Made by a program: the position numbers and the translations under genes. A stretch of 64,000 bases of DNA from contig NZ_CP102770.1 in NCBI RefSeq assembly GCF_038561935.1, positions 1,984,001-2,048,000 on the forward strand, written 5' to 3'. The stretch's first letter is position 1. Every line of letters begins with the position of its first letter. The notes under the pieces were generated by a model. It did not search any database. It had not been told where the DNA came from and saw nothing but the letters and a program-made list of their open reading frames with translations. Below, in pieces: positions 11,024 to 21,870 of the stretch. The DNA comes from Myxococcus stipitatus (GTDB taxonomy: Bacteria > Myxococcota > Myxococcia > Myxococcales > Myxococcaceae).

Positions 11024-13242
11024 CCCTCTGCGGCCGCGAGCTCGGCCTCGAGCGCGCGCGTGTCCTGGCTGATGCGGAGGACGATGAACTCCGCGGGCTT
11101 GTTGGTGGCGAGACCCACGCGGGCGATGAGCTTGCCGGCGAAGATCTGGGTGGGCGTGTTGAGCTGCTCGCTCACGTCGACGAAGAACGCGGTGCTCGGC
11201 GTCTTGCTGCGGAACGCGCCGTTGTTCATCTGCGCGAGCAGGAACGCGGTGATGGTGCGCCGCACCTGCGCGCGCAGCCCCTCCGTGTTGTTCTTGTGGC
11301 GCGCGAACTGGAGCCCCTGCTTCAGCGAGCGCTCGATGAAGATGACGCCGCGCCGCTCGGCGACGTACGGGAAGTTGCCGTCGCCCTTGAGCGTGCGCGA
11401 GCCGTCGATGTAGCGCGGCAGCCCCGGGCCCGTGGTCAGCGGGTTGATGCGGTGCGGGTAGACGAGGTCGCGCTTGTTCTCCTCGAGGACCTCGTCGGTC
11501 TCGAAGCCCAGCACGCCGAACATGCGGCCCGCCTCAATGCCTGCAGGCGGGTCGTACACGCGGCCCGGGTGCGCAGAGTCGGTGCGCGCGAAGACGCCGG
11601 CCACGATGCCCGAGGGCGGCACCACGATCTGGTCCGCCGAGCCGAGCACGCTCTTGGCCGGGTTCAGCACCTTCACGCGGGGCCAGTAGATGGCCCCGAA
11701 CTCCGAGAGCTGCTCGAGGGCGGCGGTCGTCGCGACGTAGGTGACGATGTCCGTCGCGCTCTGGCTCGCGGGCGGATCGAGCACCGCGAACACCTCGCCG
11801 TCGCGCTCCACCTCGCAGTAGCGCACCATCGCGTTGTGGACGGCGGGCGTGGCGCGGCCGGGCACGAGGAGCAGCGACAGATCCTGCACCTGGTCGAGCG
11901 CGCGCAGGCCCGTCTTTGCGGGCTCGCTGCCGATGAAGTCGGCGTCGTCGAGGCCCGCGAGGCCGTCGCCACCGCCCGCGAGCGCCACGGTCTGCGGCGG
12001 CGGGACCGGCGCGCCCGCGAGGAGTTGGTCGATTACTCGCACGTAGACGGAGCCGGTGCGCGCGTCGTTGACGATGGTCTCGACGTAGCGGGCGTCGCCC
12101 GGGTTCATCGAGAGGTTCGGGAAGGTCTCGCGGTAGGCGCCGTCCTCCACAACGAGCAGGTCGAACGCGCTCGCCGAGCCGTTGGTCGCGGCGCGCACCT
12201 CGGCTTCGACGCGGTTGGCGTAGGCGCCGGGGTCCTTGCCCTCGACGCGCACCGCGTTGGCGGTGCCCGAGGCTGCGCCCGTGTGCAGCGCGTTGTTGAG
12301 CCCGAAGGCGGCGGCCGTCGCGGGGTTGGCCTGCACGCTGGCGCCAGGGCCGGTTGCGACGGTGCGCACGTCGAGCACGCCGCCCACGCCCGCGTCGACG
12401 GTGACGCTCGGGATGGCAGCCTCGACGACGGCCTTGACCTCCGCGACCTCGACGGCGCGAAGGTTGGCGACGTTGCCGCCGCCGACCGAGGCCACCCCGG
12501 GGAACGCGAGCACCGCATTGGCGCTGCCGCCAGTGACCTGCACGCGGCTCGCCGTGCCCTCGGTGTCGCTCGCGAGCCGGACGATACCGCCCGGCGTCGT
12601 CGCGCGCCCGCCCACGATGACGGCGTTGATGGCGGCCGCGACCTCGGTGGCCGTCGCGTTGGCGATGTCGGCGAAGTCGGCCGCCGAGAACAGGACGGTC
12701 TGCTCGAGCCCGTTGTCGACGCGCAGGAGCAGCTCCATGCCGTCCGCGAGCGCGTACGGGCCAGCGCCCCCAGCGGCCATCGCGGCCGCCGAGCCGTTGA
12801 ACACGGCGTTAGCCTCGGGCGCGCCGTCCACCGCGAGCCGGATCAGGTCGCCGTCGTGGAGCACGAACGGACGAGCCGCGCCACCGAGCAAGATGCCTGG
12901 GGTCGGGCCGCCGCCCGCCACGAGGAAGCCTGCAGCGCGCACTGCCGTTGCCGTCGCCGGGCTCGCCACGTCGGTGTAGTGCGCGGTGCGGACGACCCAG
13001 AGCTGGCTCCCGCCGTTCTCAAAGAAGCCCATCGCGGCGAGCGCGAGGTCGGAGTCGGCGGTAAAGCCGCCGAACTTGTCCTGGAACTCGTCGAGCGACG
13101 AGCACAGCACGGCCTCGCCGATCGGTCCGCGCTCGGTGATGCCGACCGCGCCAGCAACGGAGGTGGGAGCCGAGGGGATGCCGCGAACCTTCGGCTCCTC
13201 CTCGACGACGACGACCTTGGACGACAGGAGCTGTCCGCTCAC
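11020..13242 (-). CDS. Contractile tail sheath protein
   Basis: This 740-residue protein forms the outer contractile sheath. The N-terminus [20 protein letters not shown] leads into the sheath hallmark [20 protein letters not shown] (about residues 26-45) and [21 protein letters not shown] large Ala/Val/Gly-rich region (about residues 110-400) is an inserted surface domain that makes this sheath longer than many. The C-terminal part has the sheath-type [20 protein letters not shown] and [18 protein letters not shown], ending in the conserved [10 protein letters not shown] strand used for inter-subunit linkage. It overlaps its neighbours by 4 nt on both sides. Confidence 0.94.
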   Translation of the reverse strand: MSGQLLSSKVVVVEEEPKVRGIPSAPTSVAGAVGITERGPIGEAVLCSSLDEFQDKFGGFTADSDLALAAMGFFENGGSQLWVVRTAHYTDVASPATATAVRAAGFLVAGGGPTPGILLGGAARPFVLHDGDLIRLAVDGAPEANAVFNGSAAAMAAGGAGPYALADGMELLLRVDNGLEQTVLFSAADFADIANATATEVAAAINAVIVGGRATTPGGIVRLASDTEGTASRVQVTGGSANAVLAFPGVASVGGGNVANLRAVEVAEVKAVVEAAIPSVTVDAGVGGVLDVRTVATGPGASVQANPATAAAFGLNNALHTGAASGTANAVRVEGKDPGAYANRVEAEVRAATNGSASAFDLLVVEDGAYRETFPNLSMNPGDARYVETIVNDARTGSVYVRVIDQLLAGAPVPPPQTVALAGGGDGLAGLDDADFIGSEPAKTGLRALDQVQDLSLLLVPGRATPAVHNAMVRYCEVERDGEVFAVLDPPASQSATDIVTYVATTAALEQLSEFGAIYWPRVKVLNPAKSVLGSADQIVVPPSGIVAGVFARTDSAHPGRVYDPPAGIEAGRMFGVLGFETDEVLEENKRDLVYPHRINPLTTGPGLPRYIDGSRTLKGDGNFPYVAERRGVIFIERSLKQGLQFARHKNNTEGLRAQVRRTITAFLLAQMNNGAFRSKTPSTAFFVDVSEQLNTPTQIFAGKLIARVGLATNKPAEFIVLRISQDTRALEAELAAAEG

Positions 13243-13595
13243 GATGCACCTCGCTTCTTCTTCGCCTTCACGTCAGGGCGGATGACCTCGGGCGAGGTCT
13301 TGGGAGTCGGGTTGGGAACCGCGGCCACGGCGGGCTTCTGCAGCTCCGGTACGTGCCGCTTCACCGAGAGGTCGCCGCGCTTCACCGCGCGCACGATGTC
13401 AGGGATGGCGAGTACGGCGTCGTCGAGCGCGGGGCTCGTCACGCCGCTCGCGAGCGTCAGCGACCTCGCCGTGCGCCGCGCGCGGCGGCTCTGCTCGACG
13501 TTGCAGCGGCACTCGCCGAGCGCCTTGCAGTAGGTCTCGTGCGCGAGCACGAAGACGAGGCAGCGCCCGCTCGTGTTGGTCAGCGAAACGGTCAT
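13239..13595 (-). CDS. Small virion-operon protein, unknown
   Basis: The 118-residue product starts [20 protein letters not shown]. It has Cys residues at [10 protein letters not shown], then a basic segment, and ends in a Lys/Pro-rich tail KKKRGAS. It lies between the IPT/TIG protein and the sheath and overlaps both genes by 4 nt. I do not recognise a family. The place and size fit a sheath- or terminator-associated factor, but nothing in the sequence proves this. Confidence 0.75.
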   Translation of the reverse strand: MTVSLTNTSGRCLVFVLAHETYCKALGECRCNVEQSRRARRTARSLTLASGVTSPALDDAVLAIPDIVRAVKRGDLSVKRHVPELQKPAVAAVPNPTPKTSPEVIRPDVKAKKKRGAS

Positions 13596-14500
13596 GGAGC
13601 AACTCCGGGAGCGATGGGCTGCGTCGCGATCAGCTCGGGCTCGGTGACGCGCTTGCCGAGGTCGAGGGGCAGCCCCTCGTCGACGTCGAAGCCGCGCACG
13701 ATGAAGCCACAGGTGAACGCGCGCACGTCGTCCTTGCCCGCGAGCTGGGTGCGGAACTCGCCGTCGGCGTCGAGCTCCCAGCGCACGGTGCCGCGCGAGG
13801 CGTCGGCGGGGTCGCGCGCCAGCTCGAGCCAGCGGTTGCGGTTGAGGAACGTCGCGACAGCAGCCATCAGGTTGAACAGCTCGGCGGTCCGCTCCGATGC
13901 TGCGGTCAGCGTGAAGACGAGGTCGACGGTGTACGGGGGCTTGCGCCGAACGAGCTCGGGGCCCGAGACGCCGCCCACCACGTCCTCGTGCGCGACGTTC
14001 GCGGAGTAGAAGCGGTTCGGGCGCAGCGTCGGGCCCGAGAGCACCAGCGACGGCACCTTCGCCATCGCGATGACGTTGAGGCCGTCGAGCGTCGTGTCGT
14101 CGTAGTCGACGCTGACCGTGGCGCTCACGTTGGCGAGCACCTGGCGCTTCAGCTCGCGCAGGAGCTGGCGGATGATGCGCGTGAGGTCCGCCTCGCGAGC
14201 GACGGTGGGGCGCGCGAAGCGGTACGCGCCCGCGACGACGACGGACTCGCCGGGGACCGGGTCGCCCGCCGCGTCGAGGTTCTGCAGCTCGACGTCAGCG
14301 ACCCCCACCGCGTGGATCGGCGTGCGCACATCGACGATGCGGAGTCCCGCCTCGTCACGGACGGACAGCACCTCGGCGGGCGTGCCGCCGAACAGCACGC
14401 GGACCCGGTCGGCGATGCCAATCCCGACGAGCCGCACGAGATCGCCGCCGCTCGAAGGACCGGCTGCGGGCTGCACGGAGCTGAGGGTCGGGAGGGCCAC
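13592..14500 (-). CDS. IPT/TIG-domain tail protein
   Basis: The 302-residue protein starts at GTG 14500, 5 nt after the TTTGCC box. Residues 4-95 form an IPT/TIG (immunoglobulin-like) domain: LSSVQPAAGPSSGGDLVRLV, VLFGGTPAEVLSV and a strand VGVADVELQN. The rest has a helix RIIRQLLRELKRQVLAN, a beta-rich part and an end [16 protein letters not shown]. Similar N-terminal TIG domains occur in tail proteins near the sheath in some contractile particles. It could be a tail terminator or a decoration of the upper tail. It is the first gene of the sheath-tube transcript. Confidence 0.78.
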   Translation of the reverse strand: MALPTLSSVQPAAGPSSGGDLVRLVGIGIADRVRVLFGGTPAEVLSVRDEAGLRIVDVRTPIHAVGVADVELQNLDAAGDPVPGESVVVAGAYRFARPTVAREADLTRIIRQLLRELKRQVLANVSATVSVDYDDTTLDGLNVIAMAKVPSLVLSGPTLRPNRFYSANVAHEDVVGGVSGPELVRRKPPYTVDLVFTLTAASERTAELFNLMAAVATFLNRNRWLELARDPADASRGTVRWELDADGEFRTQLAGKDDVRAFTCGFIVRGFDVDEGLPLDLGKRVTEPELIATQPIAPGVAP

Positions 14501-14505
14501 GCGGA

Positions 14506-14537
14506 GGCAAAGCCACCGGGCCTGGTGCTCAGGGGAC
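14506..14537 (-). promoter_or_regulatory. Phage-type promoter element, copy D (IPT/TIG-sheath-tube operon)
   Basis: On the minus strand GTCCC, 21 nt, TTTGCC, then TCCGC and the GTG start at 14500. No SD fits between box and start, which points to a leaderless message. Confidence 0.72.
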
Positions 14538-14550
14538 GCGCCCCTTCACC

Positions 14551-15141
14551 TCAGGGCGCGAGGCCCAGCTCCTTGGCGACGCGCTCGAGGAACCGCTTGC
14601 TGGCGCCCTTGCGGAACTTGTCGAACGCGGGCCGGAGGAAGGGCCGCGCTGGGACCTGCACGACGATGACGCCGCGCCCGCTGCCGCCGGTCGGCTCCTT
14701 GCCAGCCTGCCGGAGCAGCGCAAACAGGAAGCGGCGCATCTTGGGCGTCATCGGGATGATGACGGGCGGGCCGCCGAACTCGTGGAGCTTGGCGAGGTCC
14801 ACCATCGAGGCGCCGTCCTTCGAGCGCGCCGAGCGCGACACGCCGATGAAGGCCTCGTCGCCGTGGACGAACACCGTGATGGAGTTGCGCAGGTCGCCGC
14901 GCACGATGAGCGCCTTGGTCCCGCCGAAGCCCTCGAGCTGGCGCGCGGCGATCGTGAGCGGCGACGGCGGCTTCAGCGGCTCGCCGCCCGGCGCCTGGCT
15001 CGTGAGTCCCTGGACGATCTCGTTGCGCAGGGCGTGGGCCTCCTGGCGCACGGCGGTGCCGATCGCCGCTTGCAGGCGCTGCGGCGCGGCGGTGAGGAGC
15101 CGCCGCGCCCGTGCCCAGTCGCCGGTGCGCGAGACCGCCAT
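14551..15141 (-). CDS. Tail completion / virion morphogenesis protein
   Basis: The 196-residue protein resembles the phage virion morphogenesis family (P2 gpS, Mu gpG-like). It has an N-terminal helix pair, then the family-typical [20 protein letters not shown], a strand [20 protein letters not shown], a His-rich segment LAKLHEFGG and a C-terminal [12 protein letters not shown]. These proteins shape the end of the tail that meets the head. It is the last gene of the head-connector series. Confidence 0.85.
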   Translation of the reverse strand: MAVSRTGDWARARRLLTAAPQRLQAAIGTAVRQEAHALRNEIVQGLTSQAPGGEPLKPPSPLTIAARQLEGFGGTKALIVRGDLRNSITVFVHGDEAFIGVSRSARSKDGASMVDLAKLHEFGGPPVIIPMTPKMRRFLFALLRQAGKEPTGGSGRGVIVVQVPARPFLRPAFDKFRKGASKRFLERVAKELGLAP

Positions 15142-15145
15142 CGGC

Positions 15146-15784
15146 TCACCCCTGCTTGAAGCGCAGACGCGGCACGTGCTCGTTAAGCCAGCCGAGCGCC
15201 ACGTGTGTCGCCTCGTTGATGACCGCGCCCTGCTTCACGCTGATGGCTGAGAGCGCGAGCGACTTGGCCGTGACCTCGATGTCCTCGTCCCGGCAGCCGT
15301 AGTCCGCGAGCACCGAGGCCGTGCGCTGCGCCGAGGGCGTGGTGCCCGTGCGCCAGTATGCCATCTCGAGGTTCGAGCGGTAGGCCTCGGCCTCCCAGCG
15401 GGCGCGCGCGGCGCGGTCGGCGAGGTAGCTCACCTCGTAGGAGAGCCCCTCGCGATCGTGCTGCACGACGTGCTGGTGCTCGTGGACGCAGATGACGATC
15501 TGGTGCCACAGGTCCCAGCCGCCCTTGGGCGAGCCGACCTCGAACGGCATGTAGATGCGCCGGCCGATGGTGGTCGTGAAGTTCTTGAGGAAGCGGTCCT
15601 TGCTCTGGATGCCGAGCGCCTCGAGCCCCCGCGCGACGAGCTGCATCTCGAGCGCGCTGTTCTTGTTGATGACGCTCGTGCGGAAGTGGTCCTGCATGAA
15701 GCGCCAGAACGCCCAGACCTCCTCGGGCTGCACGTCGAGGAAGATCTTGCCGACCACCGGCAGCGACTGGAGGTAGCCCTTCAT
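15146..15784 (-). CDS. Predicted zincin metallopeptidase-like protein
   Basis: The ATG at 15784 has GGAGG upstream and overlaps the preceding stop by 4 nt. The 212-residue product carries HEHQH at residues 101-105 (HExxH with flanking hydrophobics), followed about 26 residues later by the Glu-containing WEAEAYRSN, which can supply the third zinc ligand. The layout resembles small gluzincin-like domains found in phage and injection-system clusters. It sits between a tail completion gene and a secreted Cys-rich protein. It could process virion proteins or act in host entry. The motif is clear but the substrate is unknown. Confidence 0.75.
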   Translation of the reverse strand: MKGYLQSLPVVGKIFLDVQPEEVWAFWRFMQDHFRTSVINKNSALEMQLVARGLEALGIQSKDRFLKNFTTTIGRRIYMPFEVGSPKGGWDLWHQIVICVHEHQHVVQHDREGLSYEVSYLADRAARARWEAEAYRSNLEMAYWRTGTTPSAQRTASVLADYGCRDEDIEVTAKSLALSAISVKQGAVINEATHVALGWLNEHVPRLRFKQG

Positions 15785-16071
15785 CGCCCACCTCCCGCCG
15801 CCGCGTCGGCGTCGCTGGCGGGCACGCAGGTGTGCCCGGTGATGTGGCCGTCCTCGGTCGTCTCGTCGACGTACGCGCAGACGAAGGGCGCGCCGCTTCG
15901 CTCGCTCACGTCGTCGCAGTCGGCGAGCTCGTGATAGCTGCCGTCCGCGTCGCAGATCTCGGCGGCGTTGCCGGTGCAGCGCGTGGCGCCGAGGACGCAG
16001 CCGTCGATGGGGCGGCAGCGCGCGCCGAGGCAGACCACGGCGAGCGTGGTGAGTGCGAGAGCCTTCATCAT
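15781..16071 (-). CDS. Secreted Cys-rich protein
   Basis: The 96-residue product starts [20 protein letters not shown], a typical signal peptide with a hydrophobic core and no standard lipobox. The mature part has eight or so Cys residues, including [20 protein letters not shown], a pattern common in exported proteins of myxobacteria. It is coupled by 4-nt overlaps to the zincin gene and to the upstream connector gene. Export suggests a function at the cell surface, in lysis or in immunity. No enzyme motif is visible. Confidence 0.75.
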   Translation of the reverse strand: MMKALALTTLAVVCLGARCRPIDGCVLGATRCTGNAAEICDADGSYHELADCDDVSERSGAPFVCAYVDETTEDGHITGHTCVPASDADAAAGGGR

Positions 16072-16571
16072 GTTCCACTCCGTGCGGCCGCCCGGTCCTG
16101 GAAGGAGACGAGCAGCAGGTTGCGGCTGGGCCGACGCCGGTGGAGCCCGAAGCCGATGGGACGCGCCTCGGTCACGTAGAGACCAGGAGGCGCGCGCACG
16201 GCCTGCACGAGCTGGCCGTCGCGCGCGTAGAGCGCGCCCAGCCTGTCGCTCGGGCGAATCAGGGCGTCGCCCGTAGCGGCGTCGACGAGGCCGAGCCGCT
16301 CGAGATCCCTGAAGTGGAAGACCAGATCAAAGCTCGACCTGGGCGTGTTCCCGGACGTCGCCATGCGCAAGGCTTCAAAAGCCTCCGGCTCCACCTGGCA
16401 GGGGACGCGCACGGGCGGGTGCTCGCGACGAAAGGGCTCGGCGACGCCGTCGTTGTCGCCGTCGACGAGCACCGGTTCCTTGAAGTCCTCGTCGTAGTCA
16501 GCCGCCATCGCCACGGTGTCGAGGCGATGCAGCTCCGCGAGGAACGGGAAGATGAGCCGGCCACGCATCAC
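16068..16571 (-). CDS. Head-tail connector-region protein, unknown
   Basis: The 167-residue protein starts [20 protein letters not shown]. It contains an alternating strand region ([20 protein letters not shown]) and a basic C-terminus. It lies in the connector block between the gp6-like adaptor and the zincin gene and overlaps both by 4 nt. I do not recognise the family with certainty. The small size and position fit a head closure or stopper protein such as SPP1 gp16. Confidence 0.7.
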   Translation of the reverse strand: MMRGRLIFPFLAELHRLDTVAMAADYDEDFKEPVLVDGDNDGVAEPFRREHPPVRVPCQVEPEAFEALRMATSGNTPRSSFDLVFHFRDLERLGLVDAATGDALIRPSDRLGALYARDGQLVQAVRAPPGLYVTEARPIGFGLHRRRPSRNLLLVSFQDRAAARSGT

Positions 16572-17209
16572 GCAGCTCCGAGCGGAGAAAGGCGCACGTA
16601 GAGCGCGAGCAGCGCGTCGATCTCCGGATCGCCCGTGAGGGAGGCCGAGGTCGAGGCCTTCGCGGGATCGAGCCGGTAGCTCTGGTCGCGCGTCCGCTCC
16701 TCGATGATGCGCCAGCGGCTCCGTGCCTCGAACGAGGCGTCGTCGGCGAGCGGCGCGAGCGAGCGCAGGACGAGGAGCATCGTCGCGCGGTGGATCGCGG
16801 GCGGCGTGCGCCCCGTGGGCGTGCCGTCGTCCTCGGTGAAGCCCCAGAGCCCCTCGGCGACGACGTTGCCGTGGCCGCGCGGGAAGGTGCGCCCGTGACG
16901 GCGGGTGAGGCGCGGGCCGTCGAAGCCAGGCTGGATGGGCGCGCCGACGACGAGGAGTTGGCTCGGATCAAGCGGCAGCTCCGTGGTGCCGAGCACCAAG
17001 CGATCGAGGCGGATCGGCGGCACCGGCAGCTCGATGCTCGGCGCGCCACGCCCCGAGAGGCGCAGCGTGAGCAGGCGTGGCTCGAAGAACCAGCCGGTAA
17101 CGCGGTCGATGAGTCGCGAGGCCTCGTCGAGCAGCAGCTCGAGGCGGGCGTCGCTCGCCTCGGCCGCCGTCACGCCTTCGGCGCGCAGGTCGGCGACCGA
17201 GGCGTACAC
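16568..17209 (-). CDS. Head-tail connector adaptor (gp6/gp15-like)
   Basis: The 213-residue protein starts [20 protein letters not shown], the typical opening of head-tail adaptors that dock under the portal. Helices [20 protein letters not shown] and [19 protein letters not shown] frame a beta insertion. The C-terminal [10 protein letters not shown] resembles the conserved hook of this family. It sits between a capsid-associated small protein and the next connector gene, with a 4-nt overlap to the latter. Confidence 0.8.
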   Translation of the reverse strand: MYASVADLRAEGVTAAEASDARLELLLDEASRLIDRVTGWFFEPRLLTLRLSGRGAPSIELPVPPIRLDRLVLGTTELPLDPSQLLVVGAPIQPGFDGPRLTRRHGRTFPRGHGNVVAEGLWGFTEDDGTPTGRTPPAIHRATMLLVLRSLAPLADDASFEARSRWRIIEERTRDQSYRLDPAKASTSASLTGDPEIDALLALYVRLSPLGAA

Positions 17210-17210
17210 G

Positions 17211-17612
17211 TCACTCTCGCTCGCGCTTGCCGCGCTTGGGTGCGTCGTCGTCCTTCGCGGGCGGCGGCGTGGAGGCCGGAGGCGTGGCCTTCGGCAGGTC
17301 GTCGGTCGTGACGGTGCCGCGCGCGGGGACGACCTTGAGATCGTCGGTGGCGCTGCGCTTGACCTTCGCGGCCTCGCTCTCGCCGGCGTCGAGCGCCTTG
17401 GCCTCGGCCTCGGTGCAGACGTCGAACGCGAGCGGAGCGTAGCGGTCGGTGGGCACGGTGCGCACGGCGCGCAGGTGCTCGCCGACCTTGCGCTCGACGC
17501 GGTACCAGCCCCGCTCGTCCTGGAAGCGGATGCCGGCGTAGGTGAAGCGACGCAGCACGAAGCCGCGTCGCGGATCGTAGGGCTTGAGGCGAACCAGCAG
17601 GGTGTCGGTCAT
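17211..17612 (-). CDS. Small head-region protein with charged tail
   Basis: The 133-residue product starts [20 protein letters not shown] and has a compact N-terminal part of about 75 residues with strands [13 protein letters not shown] and [12 protein letters not shown]. The rest is Pro/Ala-rich and ends in KRGKRERE. It is located between the major capsid and adaptor genes. It may be a head decoration or stabiliser, but no family is recognised. Confidence 0.72.
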   Translation of the reverse strand: MTDTLLVRLKPYDPRRGFVLRRFTYAGIRFQDERGWYRVERKVGEHLRAVRTVPTDRYAPLAFDVCTEAEAKALDAGESEAAKVKRSATDDLKVVPARGTVTTDDLPKATPPASTPPPAKDDDAPKRGKRERE

Positions 17613-17629
17613 GTCTCGTTCTCCTCAGC

Positions 17630-18568
<939 letters not shown>

Positions 18569-18591
18569 GAGGGTCTCCTTCCGGCGGGGTG

Positions 18592-19380
18592 TCAGAGGTC
18601 GTGGAAGGAGATCGCCTTGTCGACGCTCTCCCGGTCCTTGGGCTTGTTGAGATCGAGCGGCCATCCCACGTCCTCGACGGAGACCTTCGACACGCGCTCG
18701 GCGGGCGCCGCGCTGTTCGGGAGCCCGAACTGCTTCTCGACGCGCCCGAGGCGCTGCTGCTGCTCCTTCACGGTCTCCGACAGCGACCGGAACGACTCGG
18801 CGAGCTTCGCCAGCGACTCGTTCACACCGGGCGCGGGCTTGGTGGCGGCGGGCGCCGGCGCGGGCGTCTCGGTCTTCGCGGCGGGCACCTTGCTCGCCGC
18901 CTCGCGGATGCGGGCGAGCGCCTGCTTCGCGGCGGTGAGGCTGCTCGCGAACGTCGCAGCCTCGACGGCCGTCGGCGACTGCTTCGCGCGGGCCTCGATG
19001 TCCTCCTCGCTCTCGTCGTCGGTGGTGCGCTCGAGGAGCTGCATCGCGACGCTGCGCAGCTCCTCGGCGAGCCCCGCGAGGCGCGCGTCGGCCTGGTCGG
19101 CGCCGAGGTCGCCGAGCAGCTCGACGAGCCCGGTCAGGCTCTCGAGCGCCGCGAGCGCGGCGTTCAGCGCCGAGTTGTCGTCGAGCTTCGCCGTGGGCGC
19201 AGCGGGCGGCGACGGCTCGGCCGGGGTGGTGTTCTGGGGCTTGTCGTCGTCCATTGCTTCGTCCCTCTTCACGATGAGAAAGCGGTGCTTGTTTGCGGCG
19301 CGGTCGACGAGCGAGACCTCCTCGACGACCATGTCGACGAGGCGGTGCACGCCGTCGCCCTTGCGAACCTCGGTCGTCAT
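18592..19380 (-). CDS. Scaffold-like capsid assembly protein
   Basis: The 262-residue product starts with a segment [20 protein letters not shown] (about residues 14-33). This EVSLVD-type motif is found in prohead protease/scaffold precursors. The centre is Ala/Leu/Glu-rich and predicted helical, and [20 protein letters not shown] (about residues 190-210) suggests a coiled coil. The last 30 residues contain [12 protein letters not shown], a motif shared with the 61-residue protein at 21.6-21.8 kb. It sits between protease polyprotein and capsid, the usual scaffold position. Confidence 0.78.
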   Translation of the reverse strand: MTTEVRKGDGVHRLVDMVVEEVSLVDRAANKHRFLIVKRDEAMDDDKPQNTTPAEPSPPAAPTAKLDDNSALNAALAALESLTGLVELLGDLGADQADARLAGLAEELRSVAMQLLERTTDDESEEDIEARAKQSPTAVEAATFASSLTAAKQALARIREAASKVPAAKTETPAPAPAATKPAPGVNESLAKLAESFRSLSETVKEQQQRLGRVEKQFGLPNSAAPAERVSKVSVEDVGWPLDLNKPKDRESVDKAISFHDL

Positions 19381-21596
19381 GCGGCGGCCTCCGTCTCGGG
19401 GGTGGCGTCTTCGGTGGGCTCAGGAGCCGAGGGCTCCGGCTCGGTGGGCGACTGTTCCGACGTCGGAATAGGTGCGGGCTCGGGCACGCGACGCGCCGAG
19501 CCGCCGATGGAGAAGCCCGTGAGGTCGCCCGACTTCACGCGCTCCCACAGCTCGTCGGAGAGCACGCGCACGGCGAGGAGCCACGTGCCCTTGCGGACCG
19601 CGAGCTCGCCGACGGTGAAGTCGGTGGGCGCGAGGTAGCTCTCGAGCACCTTCACCTGGCCGTTCACGCGGAGGCGGTGCATCAGGCCGAGGCCGCCGAA
19701 GTCCTCCATGAACCGGTGGGCGGCGGCCCGGATCTCGTCGGCCGAGTAGATGTCGCCCTGCGCGTCGACCACCTCGGGCTCGAGCACGATGCCGAGTACG
19801 AAGCGCTCGTCGTTCGGATCGAGGCCCTTCACGAGCTGCGTGGTCTTGTCGAAGACGAGCGCATCGACGCTGGGGTGGAGCGGCAGGTGCTCGCACTTGG
19901 CCACGAGCTCGAACTCCTCGGCCTTGCGCACGGGGAAGTTGGCGACGAAGAGGCGCATGGCTTGCTTCGCGCCGCCGCGCCCTGAGGCCTCGCGGACCTT
20001 GAGCCGGAACACATGCCCGACCTTCTTGAACGCCGCGACGTTCTCCGGCGTCGGGTTCAGGACCGCGATGAACTTGCCCTTCACCTTGGCGAGCGCGTCG
20101 ATGAACTCGCCGAGGTCGATGACGTTGTCCTTGTCGAACCACTCGCCGGGGTACGGCGGGTCGATGAAGAAGAACGTGTCGGGCGAGTCGTAGGACTGCA
20201 GCGTCTTCCTGTAGTCCTGCCGGAGGATGGTCACGTCCTTCAGGCGCTCGGCGGCCTTGAGGTACTTCTCGGGGTTGGTCGTCGAGCCGAGGTGCTGCTG
20301 CGCCGGGTGCGTGCCGTCGGGGCGGCAGTCGCGCGCGTGCGTGCGCACGAAGACGAGCTTGTAGAAGCGCGCGACGTCGTCCTTCGGCGTCATGTCGCGC
20401 GCCTTGGCGAAGCTCTCCTGCGTGACGGTCCACTCGAAGCGGCGCCGCAGCTCCGCGACGCGCTCGGGCGTCATCGCCTTGATGCTCCGGTGCAGGAAGA
20501 CGACGTCGTCGTCGAGGTCGGCGATGACCTCCCTCTCGCTCGGGTTCTTTGCGTGCAGGACCGCGGCCGCGCCGACGAAGGGCTCGACGTACGTCTTGTG
20601 CGCCGGGATGAGCGGGACGATCCGCTTGGCGTAGTGGAACGAGCCTCCGAACGTGCCGAACGGCTGGGCCTTCTCGACATCGTCGCCGCCCGTGTCGAGC
20701 GTGCCGTCCCAGTCCTCGACGGCGATGGAGTCGTCGAGCCCCTTGATGGCGGGCTCGTAGTTCGCGACCAGGAGCTGCGTCAGGACGGACGGGCCGCCGA
20801 CGCCGCGCATCGCCGCGATGGTTCGCGGCGTGCGGATGCGCTTCACCCAGAAGTCCGAACCCTTCACCAACTCGGGGAACTTCCCTCGGATGCCGTAGGT
20901 GATGAGGAAGCGGCCCTTGAGCGACTTGATCAGCTTGAAGAAGCGCTCTTCGTCGAACACCGACTCGCCGACGTCGACGTTGTAGCCGGGGTACGGCGGG
21001 TCGAGGAAGAAGACCGTGTCCTTGCTGTCGTACTTGCGGACGACCTTCTCGTAGTCCCCGCCGTACACCTTCACCTTCTTCAGCCGCGGCGCGAACTTCT
21101 CGATGCGCTTGATGGTCGTCGCCTCGACGCCGACCACCGTCGGGCTGAAGCTGCGCCCGCGCATCTTCCCGTAGGAGAAGTGCGTCAGGTACAGGAAGCG
21201 GTGAAGCCGCTCGACGTCGTCCTCGGGCTCCTCATCGAGCAGCCGCTTGAACGTCTTCTCGTCGCCCACCCACGGCAGCTTCTTGAGGCGCGCGAGCCCC
21301 TCGGGCGTCAGTTTCTTCAGCAGGCGGTACGCGTCGGCGATCTCCGGGTCGGCGTCGTTGATGACCTCGACCTCCGAGGGCTCCTTGGCGAACAGCACCG
21401 CCGCGCTGCCGGCGAACGGCTCGACGTAGGTCTTGTGCGCCGGGAGCATCGCCACGAGGCGATCTGCCAGGCGCTTCTTGCCCGCTGGCGAGCCCCAGAT
21501 GGTCTTCTCGACCTCCGTGCTCTCCGACCGGGCGCCCTGGCTGGCTGCGAGGACGCGGCGCGCGTAGGCGATGGCGGCTTCGCGGCGGTCACGCAT
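19377..21596 (-). CDS. Tandem D12-class DNA adenine methylase fused to XkdF-like prohead protease
   Basis: This 739-residue polyprotein has two Dam-like (D12 class) N6-adenine methylase units and a C-terminal XkdF-type serine protease. Unit 1 has [12 protein letters not shown] (residues 57-68) and DPPYPG (199-204). Unit 2 has [12 protein letters not shown] (335-346) and DPPYPG (478-483). Residues 590-700 match XkdF, with GLMHR (His 639) and FSIGG (Ser 695) as likely catalytic residues. The tail after 700 is Pro/Glu/Thr-rich. It lies upstream of scaffold and capsid, the normal protease slot. Release of active methylases by self-cleavage would let them protect phage DNA or be packaged; that is inference. 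Confidence 0.9.
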   Translation of the reverse strand: MRDRREAAIAYARRVLAASQGARSESTEVEKTIWGSPAGKKRLADRLVAMLPAHKTYVEPFAGSAAVLFAKEPSEVEVINDADPEIADAYRLLKKLTPEGLARLKKLPWVGDEKTFKRLLDEEPEDDVERLHRFLYLTHFSYGKMRGRSFSPTVVGVEATTIKRIEKFAPRLKKVKVYGGDYEKVVRKYDSKDTVFFLDPPYPGYNVDVGESVFDEERFFKLIKSLKGRFLITYGIRGKFPELVKGSDFWVKRIRTPRTIAAMRGVGGPSVLTQLLVANYEPAIKGLDDSIAVEDWDGTLDTGGDDVEKAQPFGTFGGSFHYAKRIVPLIPAHKTYVEPFVGAAAVLHAKNPSEREVIADLDDDVVFLHRSIKAMTPERVAELRRRFEWTVTQESFAKARDMTPKDDVARFYKLVFVRTHARDCRPDGTHPAQQHLGSTTNPEKYLKAAERLKDVTILRQDYRKTLQSYDSPDTFFFIDPPYPGEWFDKDNVIDLGEFIDALAKVKGKFIAVLNPTPENVAAFKKVGHVFRLKVREASGRGGAKQAMRLFVANFPVRKAEEFELVAKCEHLPLHPSVDALVFDKTTQLVKGLDPNDERFVLGIVLEPEVVDAQGDIYSADEIRAAAHRFMEDFGGLGLMHRLRVNGQVKVLESYLAPTDFTVGELAVRKGTWLLAVRVLSDELWERVKSGDLTGFSIGGSARRVPEPAPIPTSEQSPTEPEPSAPEPTEDATPETEAAA

Positions 21597-21774
21597 CGCG
21601 GAGCGCCTCCGGGTCAGAGCCCCACGTGGGCTGGTCGGTGGAGGGCGCGTTCAGATCGCGCGGCCAGACGACGGGCGCGTCCTGCTTCTCTGTCTTGTCG
21701 CCGGGCCGCCTAGGCGCAGACGGACGCGTCCCGACTCCGGTGCTCTCAGACTCGCGCGGCTTCGTGTCGGACAT
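21589..21774 (-). CDS. 61-residue head-operon leader protein
   Basis: The ATG at 21774 has GGAGG upstream and follows the promoter element. The protein is polar and Pro-rich, and its C-terminal third VVWPRDLNAPSTDQPTWGSD repeats the WPxDLNxP motif seen near the end of the scaffold-like protein. It overlaps the methylase-protease gene by 8 nt. It could be a scaffold-associated peptide that docks to the same partner. No family is recognised. Confidence 0.65.
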   Translation of the reverse strand: MSDTKPRESESTGVGTRPSAPRRPGDKTEKQDAPVVWPRDLNAPSTDQPTWGSDPEALRDA

Positions 21775-21791
21775 GCGTCGGCCTCCGCAGA

Positions 21792-21822
21792 GGCAAAGCA
21801 GCCGACTTCGCGCGGAGGGGAC
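21792..21822 (-). promoter_or_regulatory. Phage-type promoter element, copy E (head operon)
   Basis: On the minus strand GTCCC, 20 nt, TTTGCC. This is the only copy with a 20-nt spacer. It precedes the 61-residue gene and the methylase-protease-scaffold-capsid operon, and lies just upstream of the oppositely directed gene at 21,871. Confidence 0.65.
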
Positions 21823-21870
21823 ACGTCACGTCGCCTGTGGTAACGTGGCGACTCACGGAGGTCCGGTCCT

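Noticed and set aside
11296-13533. Long plus-strand open frame over the sheath gene
   Set aside because: Antisense shadow with the same biased composition; the minus-strand sheath has clear family motifs.
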